Part shown: positions 7,699-16,900 of the stretch, one piece after another
Numbering within the stretch: the stretch's first letter is position 1
Layout of the letters: every line of letters begins with the position of its first letter
NCBI GenBank assembly: GCA_016291895.1
Contig: JAEEZO010000009.1
Span: 1-26,519 of the forward strand
Length of the DNA stretch: 26,519 nt
Source: Caryophanales bacterium
Lineage (GTDB): Bacteria > Bacillota_I > Bacilli_A > RF39 > UBA660
Direction: 5' to 3'
Translations under genes and position numbers: made by a program
Notes under the pieces: generated by a model
Told to the model about the DNA's origin: nothing
What the model saw: the letters and a program-made list of their open reading frames with translations, nothing else
Databases searched by the model: none

Positions 7699-8298
7699 AT
7701 GAAAAAAGAACCAAAGAATATTTTTAAAGTACTCAAAAAAATACGATTTTTTCTTATTTTTGCGATTGTCTTGCTCTCAATAAATGCATATGCATGGTTC
7801 ATTTATATTACCAAAGTCGATACTAGTATTAAAGCTAAAGTTCGATCTTGGAATATTATGATTGAAGTGCATGATGAAAATGTTGCGAGTGATATTACTT
7901 TTAATGTATCTGAAATGTACCCTGGTATGCCTAATTATCATGATTATGCGACAGTTATAAATAATGGTGAATCACAAGGAACGTTAGAGTTTGTCATTAA
8001 ACGAGTACAAATTTTTGATTCTGTGTATACATTAGATGATTATACATCAGATCAACTTGTTGAAATGCTTGCTGATAATTACCCATTTAAGATTGACGTT
8101 AGTTTGACAAATAACGTTATTGACCCAGGACATACCGAACAATTTATTGTTGACATTAATTGGCCGTATGAATCAGGTGATGATATTGCTGATACATATT
8201 GGGGAAATCAAGCGTATACCTATATGAAAACAACAAATTCTGATACTTGTATATCAATAATGGCGGAAATTAGAGTAGATCAAGCTCCTACAAATTAA
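7699..8298 (+). CDS. TasA/camelysin-like exported protein
   Basis: A 199-residue protein with a basic start, a hydrophobic segment (16-29) and AYAWF (30-34), a SipW-type cleavage context. The mature part is beta-rich. Near the C-terminus is the block WPYESGDDIADTYWG (155-169), which I associate with SipW-dependent TasA-like proteins. INNGESQGTLEFVI (88-101) resembles the strand that precedes it in such proteins. Its position 4 bases after the SipW gene makes it a likely direct substrate, probably a fibre or surface subunit. One cysteine (184) lies near the end. It is the last gene of the operon; no clear terminator follows, and the next gene has its own promoter. Confidence 0.75.
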   Translation: MKKEPKNIFKVLKKIRFFLIFAIVLLSINAYAWFIYITKVDTSIKAKVRSWNIMIEVHDENVASDITFNVSEMYPGMPNYHDYATVINNGESQGTLEFVIKRVQIFDSVYTLDDYTSDQLVEMLADNYPFKIDVSLTNNVIDPGHTEQFIVDINWPYESGDDIADTYWGNQAYTYMKTTNSDTCISIMAEIRVDQAPTN

Positions 8299-8299
8299 A

Positions 8300-8362
8300 G
8301 TGTAAAGTAAAAATATTTTAGTTAACGTTGTATTTACACGTCACTTTACGTAATGCTATACT
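8300..8362 (+). promoter_or_regulatory. Promoter with three candidate operator half-sites
   Basis: The -35 is TTTACA (8333-8338), the spacer is 18 bases, and the -10 is TATACT (8357-8362) with TG at 8354-8355. Three related sequences surround it: GTGTAAAGT on the plus strand (8300-8308), and on the minus strand GTGTAAATA (8331-8339) and ACGTAAAGT (8343-8351). The last two cover the -35 and spacer, as a repressor operator would. The regulator is unknown. Confidence 0.5.
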
Positions 8363-8379
8363 CTATGTAGGAGGAGTAT

Positions 8380-8961
8380 ATGTTATTAAACAAAAAAGTG
8401 ATTATGTTGATTGCTTGCTTTTGTGTGCTGTTGTGTATTTTAACTTTGCAAGAAACGTATGCTAAATATACATCTGCGGTTAATGAGACAACTGATATAA
8501 CGATTGCCCGTTGGCGTATTCTAGTTAACGACTTTGATATTAGAAGTAATTCATCGACAACTAATTTAATAACACCGGTGTTTTCTGGTAATGCTAATAT
8601 ATCAAGTGGCGTTATAGCTCCTACTGCAGAAGGTTATTTTGACATCGTTATTGATGCAACTGGTACCGATTTAGCGTTTGATTATACAATTTCAATAAAT
8701 AATAGTGACGACAGTCCAGTTAGCGATATTCGAGTCACTAATTGCACTTTGAACGGTAATAATATTGCAATTACTAACGGTAACGTTTCAGGAAGAATTC
8801 TATTATCCGATCAAAGAGTTAATACATTACGTGTTTATATCGAATGGTATGATGGCACTGGTGAAAGTATGAATAACGCTCAAGATACAAGTACAACAAT
8901 GCTTGAAAATAGTATAGCTAAAGTTAATGTTAACGCTCATTTCACACAAGTTAGTTCATAG
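8380..8961 (+). CDS. TasA-like exported protein, monocistronic
   Basis: A 193-residue protein with a hydrophobic segment (7-24) and TYAKY (26-30), a clean SipW-type cleavage context. The mature part is a Thr/Asn/Ser-rich beta domain. It is a clear paralogue of the protein at 22760-23329: both contain RILVND or QILVND, then APxxxGYFDIVID, then LSD followed by a YIEW or YVEW strand. The strong ribosome site AGGAGG (8369-8374) and a dedicated promoter and terminator make it separately controlled from the SipW operon immediately upstream, which nevertheless probably supplies the peptidase. Likely role: surface fibre or matrix subunit. Confidence 0.75.
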   Translation: MLLNKKVIMLIACFCVLLCILTLQETYAKYTSAVNETTDITIARWRILVNDFDIRSNSSTTNLITPVFSGNANISSGVIAPTAEGYFDIVIDATGTDLAFDYTISINNSDDSPVSDIRVTNCTLNGNNIAITNGNVSGRILLSDQRVNTLRVYIEWYDGTGESMNNAQDTSTTMLENSIAKVNVNAHFTQVSS

Positions 8962-8964
8962 TAA

Positions 8965-9001
8965 AAAAATATCGAATTATTAAAAAAATTCGATATTTTT
9001 T
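8965..9001 (+). terminator. Rho-independent terminator after the TasA-like gene
   Basis: A fourteen-base stem, AAAAATATCGAATT (8965-8978) with AATTCGATATTTTT (8987-9000), has an eight-base loop. The A-rich and T-rich flanks make it plausible in both directions. Confidence 0.85.
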
Positions 9002-9051
9002 AATGTTATTATATTTATATAATAATTTTTTACATAAATTAAGCGAAAAGT

Positions 9052-9080
9052 TTTACTTTTTGCTTTTGTTTTGGTAAAAT
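9052..9080 (+). promoter_or_regulatory. Extended -10 promoter of the giant-protein operon
   Basis: The -35 is TTTACT (9052-9057), the spacer is 17 bases, and the -10 is TAAAAT (9075-9080) with TG at 9072-9073. It overlaps the in-frame ATG at 9079, which rules out that codon as the start of the first gene. Confidence 0.65.
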
Positions 9081-9108
9081 GAATATGTATAACATAGGAT
9101 GTGATGAT

Positions 9109-9954
9109 ATGGCTAAACAAGGATATGTAGTATATACTGCTGATCAAATTAAAAATCGTAAGAAAAGGTTGAAAAAAATTAGAATAATTCTATTGATATT
9201 ATTCTTGTTTTTGATGCTTACTTTTTTAGTATTATCCCTTGCTTATAATGGTGGAGTATTTACAGTTACTCTTGATCCAAACTTCCATAGTAAAACAGGT
9301 ATTTCCATTTATACTGATGAAGTTAAAAGAGAACATGTAAGAAGATTATATGCTAATGAATTAGAATTCATGGATAATATTTCTATTGAATGGCTACCTA
9401 AAAACTATAAAGATTTTGAAGGTGGTGATCATAATGGTGATAATTACATTGGATATACTTTCTATATTGAAAATCAAGGTGAAGAAACTCAAAGATATTG
9501 GTATGCGGTATATATTGATGATGTCATTAAAAACGTCGATGAAGCAATAAGAATTATGATTATTCGTAATGATACTGAAGTTACTGTTTATGCTAAAGAA
9601 AATCCTATAACTCGTGAAAACGAAAAAGGAACTGTTAAGTTCTATAAGAATGAAATGCCAGTTCTTGAAAAAAGAGATAACTTTGCTCCTGGTGATATCG
9701 ATAAAATAACAGTCTTTATTTGGATTGAAGGCGATGATCCAGAATGTCTTAATAATCTTCTTGGTGGAGAAATTAAGATGCATATGGAAATTACCGAAGA
9801 GCATAAAGATGATGCGAGAACCTTTAGACAATACTATGACGATGATGATAATGATATAGATGTAAATAATAACAATAATGGCACTAATGATGATATAGAA
9901 GTTGTTGGTAGCAATGATGAAACAATTAATAATACGGATGAAGATGGTGAATAG
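9109..9954 (+). CDS. Membrane-associated TasA-like protein with acidic Asn/Asp tail
   Basis: A 281-residue protein with a basic cytosolic N-terminus (1-24), a long hydrophobic segment (25-42) and SLAYN (43-47), a weaker version of the processing motif. The extracellular domain ends with VFIWIEGDDPECLNN, the same W-[IL]-E-G-x-D-x-[DE]-[CS]-x-N block found in the proteins at 9957 and 25021. The last 40 residues are a low-complexity Asp/Asn/Glu tail (YYDDDDND...NNTDEDGE) that could bind cations or act as a spacer. The start is ATG 9109 rather than the upstream in-frame ATG 9079, because the -10 element covers the latter. It is the first gene of the giant-protein operon and may help anchor or cap the fibre; this role is inferred. 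Confidence 0.7.
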   Translation: MAKQGYVVYTADQIKNRKKRLKKIRIILLILFLFLMLTFLVLSLAYNGGVFTVTLDPNFHSKTGISIYTDEVKREHVRRLYANELEFMDNISIEWLPKNYKDFEGGDHNGDNYIGYTFYIENQGEETQRYWYAVYIDDVIKNVDEAIRIMIIRNDTEVTVYAKENPITRENEKGTVKFYKNEMPVLEKRDNFAPGDIDKITVFIWIEGDDPECLNNLLGGEIKMHMEITEEHKDDARTFRQYYDDDDNDIDVNNNNNGTNDDIEVVGSNDETINNTDEDGE

Positions 9955-9956
9955 TT

Positions 9957-10967
9957 ATGCAAAATGAAGAAGACAAAAAAGAAAGAAAAAGAAATAAAAG
10001 AAAAAAACGTTTTTTGTTCATTTGGTTTTTCTTCTTAGCAATTTTCTTATCAACAGTTACATATGCATGGTTTACAGCTAATAGAATTGTTGATATTCAA
10101 TTCTTCGATATTCATATTGAAACTGATTCAGGAATTGAAATAAGTGAAAATGCTATTGATTGGAAAAATAGCTTAACTGTTGATGAACTTAAAACAGCCT
10201 ATAAGACATATCCATCTAGTCTAAATCAAATACCTGGTGTTATGAGACCAACATCATCTGGTGGACTTTTGGATTCTAATGGCTACTTAAATATTTTCTA
10301 TGGTCAAGTAGATAGTGATTATTATTTAACAACTTATCGAAAGATTGAAGAAAGAACAACAGAATTTATAAATAATGGTGATTTTATTGTATTTGATGTC
10401 TTTTTTAAAACATCAACACCAAAAACCGTTTATTTGAGTGGTGCATCTTATGTAAAACCAAAAGATGATGTTCAATCTATTGGTATTGAGAACTCCGCAA
10501 GAATTGCTTTCATTAAAGAAGGTAATTTACCAACAGGAACGGCAATTGAAAGAATTCAAAAACTTAAGACAACAAGTGAAGATAACGTTTATATATGGGA
10601 ACCAAACTATGATGTTCATACTGAATTTGGAGTAAAGAATGCCCTAAATGTCTATGGTATTAGAACAACACGAACAAATGCTGGTATTATCGGATACGAT
10701 GGTGTTGTTGGTACTGTTCGCAGTAGTTCCAAAATTAAAATGAATCGAGCAAACGCTTCTAATTATCCATCACTTTTTAAAAGAGTAGATGTTGATATTC
10801 ATAGTAGAAGTAATAATATTCAAAATTATGAATTATTTCAAGTCAATTCAGGAATTACCAAAGTACGTATTTATATGTGGCTAGAAGGCCAAGATGTAGA
10901 TAGTGAAAATAAAGCTAGTTATGGTGATATTACATATTATCTTGAATTTACATTAAACCCAAGTTAG
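9957..10967 (+). CDS. TasA-like exported protein with TYAWF site
   Basis: A 336-residue protein with a very basic N-terminus (8-18), a hydrophobic segment (19-34) and TYAWFT (35-40), a SipW-type cleavage context. The mature domain is a full-length paralogue of the protein at 25021-26106. They share SGIxIS with a following WK, a FIVFDVFF-type strand, WEPNYDVHT or YEPNYDVHT, and the C-terminal VRIYMWLEGQDVDSEN block. The gene starts 2 bases after the previous stop, with GGTGA (9946-9950) inside the preceding gene as ribosome site. It lies 19 bases upstream of the giant-protein gene in the same operon. It probably forms or decorates the same surface structure. Confidence 0.75.
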   Translation: MQNEEDKKERKRNKRKKRFLFIWFFFLAIFLSTVTYAWFTANRIVDIQFFDIHIETDSGIEISENAIDWKNSLTVDELKTAYKTYPSSLNQIPGVMRPTSSGGLLDSNGYLNIFYGQVDSDYYLTTYRKIEERTTEFINNGDFIVFDVFFKTSTPKTVYLSGASYVKPKDDVQSIGIENSARIAFIKEGNLPTGTAIERIQKLKTTSEDNVYIWEPNYDVHTEFGVKNALNVYGIRTTRTNAGIIGYDGVVGTVRSSSKIKMNRANASNYPSLFKRVDVDIHSRSNNIQNYELFQVNSGITKVRIYMWLEGQDVDSENKASYGDITYYLEFTLNPS

Positions 10968-10986
10968 AAAAAAGAAAGGAGTAATA

Positions 10987-13900
10987 ATGATGATAAAAAT
11001 GATAAAAAAGATTAAGTTTAATAGATTTAGTATCATTGCTATTTGCGTATCATTTACATTGTTACTCTTTTTTGTAGTTTCTTACTTTAACACTTTTAGT
11101 GATTACGTAACAAAGGGAGAATCAAAAATTGAAGGTGATACAGTATACATTAATGATCTTGCAAATGATTATTACTATTACCTTGGTATGAATTATGTTG
11201 GTGATCTTAATTCAAATAACGTTAATTATCAAGAATCTGATTTAAAAGCTGTAACGATCACTTATTATGGTTATCCAAGTAATGATACTTCTTTAACGGG
11301 TTATGTATCACTTACAGAAAGACAAAATAAATTTGTTTATTACAAATATTATCCTGTAAAAAATAATCAATTAACAATCGAATTAATTGATAACCCATTT
11401 ATTTTAAGACCTGTTGGTAAAGGCTTTGGTGGATGGGAAAGTAGTAATGGAAACATTACTAAAGATACTAAAACGAATACTTATACATTAACAGTTAACA
11501 GTAATGTTACTGATATTAAAGTTTATGCTAAATGGCAAGATGCTAATGTTGTCTTCTTAAAAGGTGAAGCTGGTGATGATAACTTTGATGGTACAAGTGA
11601 TTATTTAGCAGTAGCATCTTGGGGAAGAGCTTTTGATTTATTAAGATCTCGTGCTACTAATATTAATGATCGTGAATTAAATATTATCGTCTTAACTGGT
11701 GATTTAAATCATTCAATGAATTATACAAGACCGGTTACCCATACTTGGAATTACACTTATGAATATATCGACAATGAATCATATACAGAGGGGGAAGAAT
11801 ATTTAATTGAATATAAAAATGGTAATAATCGTTATGCTATAAGACAAAATGCTAATAATGTTGCTGTTGAAAATTTATTAACAACGGCTAAACCAAGTGA
11901 TAATGCCTTATGGATAATAACTCATGATGATAATGGTTATGCTATTAAAAATAAAGTTTCAGGAGCTTATTTAGGTCATCAATTGAATAATAATGACCAA
12001 GCTAATCTATTAATTTCTAATACACCTTATTATTGGAAATATAGTAGTGATTTAAGAACTTTCTTTACAACATATGAATTAAATGTTATGAAATACACAT
12101 TTACTTTAAATGATAGTATTGTTGATAACAATTCATACTTAATTGTTGATAAAGCTAGTTATACAGAGAATAATAACAATCAATCTTTAAATGCTTTAAA
12201 TGATAGTTTAGCAAATATTAACTTTAATAGAACAAATTATAATGAAACAGCGTTATGGCGTATTACTAAATCTGGTGATGGTTTAACAATTTATAATACG
12301 CATGAAAATCAATATTTAACTTATAACATGGTTAATGGTACAACAGTTCTTGCTTTAGGACCTGATCCATTAGTATGGAATTATGATTCTACTAATCATA
12401 CTTTGAGTACTAATGATACAAGAAGTATTGTTACATACACATATAGTTTAGAGAAAATAACGAGTGGTTCAAATTATATTGGTTATCAAAACGGTGATGA
12501 TTATTACTTATTAGATAAATCAATGAATTTTGTTCTTCAAAGTGCAAATGTTGAACCAAGTAGTGAACTATTATGGGATGTTGTTGCTGATAATGATTCT
12601 TTATTCTTTAAAAATAGTGAGAACAAATATCTTCGATTAGATAATGGTTCTTTATCATTAACTGATGATGAAACATTACGTACTGCCTTTACTTTAAATG
12701 ATGATATTTTACAAACAGTCGATAATAATTATTTATACAATAATAATGGTGTTCTTGCTGCAACAACTAATCAAACTTTGGCTACAACTTTAAATAAAGT
12801 TAGTGTTCAAAGAGGTAGTTTACCTCTAGTTAATCGAGCTATTATGTATTTGAACTTTAATAATAATACATGGAGTTTATCAAGTACTGGTAGTGAAATT
12901 ACTTTTGTAAGTTATGAAAGAACACGTGTTGATTATAAATTAAGATATGATACAGCAACTAATCGTTTTGCAATTTCTGATAGTAATGCTGGAACTGGTT
13001 TATATTTTGCAACTTATATTGAACATCGTGAAATGACTAGTACAACTCGTGGAACAATGGGTACTAATAATAGTTATTCAACTAATTCCAATGTGGCTGT
13101 TACTGTAACAAGTATGTATGACAATACAGATTATCGTGATGATGCAACATTAACTCTTACAAATACAAACTATTTTAGAACAACAGCTTATAATGATTTA
13201 CAACTTGAAAACTTAAGTGTTGATTCTACAGGTTATGATGTTATTAATGATAGTACTACAACATCAAACTATAGAAATACTTATTCATCATTCGTTGGAA
13301 ATGCTAAAAATGTTCGTATAGGTCGAGGTATGACGCCATCATCTTGGACTGATGATGATAGTGTTATTTTTGCTTTCTTACAAGGATGTACTTATAACTC
13401 ATCTGTAGGAAGTGCAACTAATAATAACAATGCATATAAATTTGTTGTTGAAAGTGGTCGTTATTCAGGCCTTATGGCTGCAAGAATATATAATAGTTAT
13501 AATGGTGGAGGAAACTATTACAACTATTATGGATCAATTTATTTAACGATTGGTTCTGATTATGATCGTGCAACAAATAATAATGATTTACTTGATTTCT
13601 ACTATCGTATAGGAAGTAGTAACTATAATGGTATAAACGGAAAAAGTAATGTTAATGATATTGCTTATCTTATGGATATTAAGAGTGGATCTATTGGTAT
13701 GAATTATTTCGATAATAATACTGATGCTTCCCAAGCTTATTCAGGAATTTATGTTGGTGGTTTATCCGTTACTGCTAACAATAACAACGATGATATTTCA
13801 TCACGTATTATTATCGTTGAAGGTGGTAATATCGCTAATATCAATGGTGGTCTTCGTATCACTGAAAATAGTGCAAACAATGGTGTTAAAACAAAAATTT

Positions 13901-16900
13901 ATGTTAAAAATGGTAATATTCAAAATATTGTAGGTGGTGCTGGTGTATCAACTACATATGGTGATAGATATATTTCGGTTACTGGTGGTAATATTGCATA
14001 TAGTGTTTCAGGTGGTTCTAATGGTGTATCAGCTTCTGATAATAACCAACAAAGTGGTCGACTTGGTGGTGACTCTTATGTTCATATTGGTGGTGAAGCT
14101 CATATTGGAACTAAGGGATCTGGAACTTTATATGACGTTAATTATGGTTCTGTTTTAGGAGCTGGAAATGGTAATCAAACTTATCCAAATTCTGGACGTG
14201 TAAATACATCACATGTTTATATAAGTGGTAAAGCTGTTATTGAAGGTAATGTCTTCGGTGGTGGAAACTTTGGTCCTGTTCTTGAAGATAGTAATGTTCA
14301 AATAGACGGTGGTACAGTAAACGGTAATGTTTATGGTGGATCTAATCGAAGTGGTGTTGGTCAAGCAACAATTAATGAAACAACAATCTATGATGTTTCA
14401 TTTGATGATAATGTTGATTTAACTAGTGGAAGAACATATTTAATAAATAAAATTAATGGTAATACAAGACATTTATTATCAGAAAATAATAATGATAATC
14501 CTTATGATGTATCATTAGCTACAGGAAATCAACCTGCTAATTATTCACAATGGTTAATTAATAGTTCAGGTGATGGATATACAATACAAAATGTTGGTCG
14601 TAATGATTATTTAGCATATACAACAAATAATCCACCAACCCTTACAATGAATAATAATACAAATAATGCAATTTGGAATTACGATACAACCAATAAAACA
14701 TTCTATCGAGATATTACATACAATGTTTCAGCTACTGTAAATTATAACTTTACAAGAAATATTACAAGTGGTAGTGAATATCTTATTGTAAATAGTAATT
14801 CAAATACGGCTAATTCTATTAATAGTAATGGTGGCAATACCCAAATAAGTGGTAGTGTTGCCCCAACTAATAATGTATGGATATTTACTGCAAGTGGAAA
14901 CGGTTATACTATTCAAAATAAAGCAACAGGTGAATATCTTGGAGTTACTGGTTTTTATTATTATATGCTTGATATATCTGATACCCCAACTGTATGGAAT
15001 TGGAATCAAGGTAATGGTCGTTTATCTATTACGACAACAGGTATGTTATCAAGAACATATTACTTGCGTTACAATAATGGATGGCAGTTATCAACGAACT
15101 CTTCAAACTTATATTTAGCAACATTTAATGCTAATATTGTTACTAATACGGCAAAATATTATTTAGTATTTGATAATAATATTTGGAAAATTAGTACGAC
15201 ACCAAGTAATATAACTTTAAGTACTTTTACTTCAACAATATCAACGGGATATTCTGTTAGTAATGTTTCTAATGGTGATGTTAATATCACAATGAATGAT
15301 GGTACTGTTAAAGGAGCAATCTATGGTGGTTCTTGTGAAACTGGTACAGTTGCAGGTACGGTAACTATTAATATTAATGGCGGCGATATCGAATACGATG
15401 ACAACACTGATGGAAGTATCTTTGGTGGAGGTTATGGTGAAGATACGATTGTTGCCTCTGGTGTTAATTTAAATATAAAAGATAATAAAAATGTTAATAT
15501 TGATAAAACCATTTATGGTGGTAGTGCATTAGGAACGATTGTTGGAAATGTTGATGTTCATTCAACTGATAATAGTGGAAATGGAGCAATAACTGTTGAA
15601 GGAGACTTCTATTGTGGATCAATGGGAGATAGTTCTATTCAAACTACCGGAAAGATTCAAGGAAATTGTTCTTTAAGTATCGATGGTGGTACATATAAGG
15701 GCAGTGTTTATGGGGAAAATAATGATAATGGTAGTCCAACAGGTGTTGTAACGGTAACAACAGGTGGTAATAATCCTACAACTATAAAAAATGTTTATGG
15801 TGGAGGTAATCAAGCTAATAGTAATGCTCAAAGTGTTACTGTTAATATTGAAAATAATAGTAATATAACAAATGCCTTCGGTGGAGCTAATAAAGCATCT
15901 GTTTCCGAAACAAATGTTAATCTTCATGGAGGTACTGTTACTAATATATATGGTGGTTCAAATGAAGCCGGTAATATTACTTCATCGTCTATTACAACAA
16001 CAGGTGGTACAGCAACTAATGTTTATGGTGGTAATAACTTAGGTGGAACAACAACTACAAGTAACGTTAATATTAATGGAGGAACAATTACTAGTCTCTT
16101 CGGTGGTGGTAATGAAGCTGTTACCGGTACAAGTAATATTAACTTCAATAGTGGTACTGTAACGAACACTTATGGTGGAGGTAATAAAGCTGGTATCACT
16201 AATAATACAAATATAAATTTAGCAGGTGGAAACTGTACTTCGATGTTTGGTGGTTCTAATGTTAGTGGTGATGTACCAGAAAGTAACATCATTATAACGG
16301 GTGGAACATGTCAAACAATTTATGGCGGTAACAATTTAGGTGGAACAACAACAACTAGTAAAGTTAAAGTTAATGGTGGAAATACAACTGACCTCTTTGG
16401 TGGTGGTAATGAAGCTGTTACTGGTACAAGTAATATTGAATTTAATAGTGGTACTGTAACGAACACTTATGGTGGTGGAAATAAAGCTGGTATTACTAAT
16501 AATACAAATATTAATCTAACTGGTGGAAACTGTACAAATATGTATGGTGGATCAAATATAAGTGGTGATGTTCCAGTAAGTAATATCACTGTAACTGGTG
16601 GTACATGTAATACTGTTTATGGTGGTAATAATGCTGGTGGTACAACTGTTATTACAAATGTCACTGTAAATAATGGAACACTTACTAATGTATATGGTGG
16701 TGGAAACGCTGCTAATTCAACAACAACAAATGTAATTTTAAATAATTCGACTAATGAAATAAGTAATATTTTTGGTGGATGTAAAGAAGCTAGTGCTGTT
16801 ACAACAAATGTTACTTTAAATAATGGCCGAGCTAATAATGTCTTTGGTGGATCTAACACTAGTGGAGAAATAACAACAAGTAATGTCACTGTAAATAATG

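Noticed and set aside
8300..8339. GTGTAAA/TTTACAC inverted repeat as a terminator of the sipW operon
   Set aside because: The loop is about 26 bases and no T run follows; the repeats fit an operator better.
9079..9108. ATG 9079 as start of the first giant-operon gene
   Set aside because: The codon lies inside the -10 element (9075-9080) and would not be transcribed; ATG 9109 fits better.
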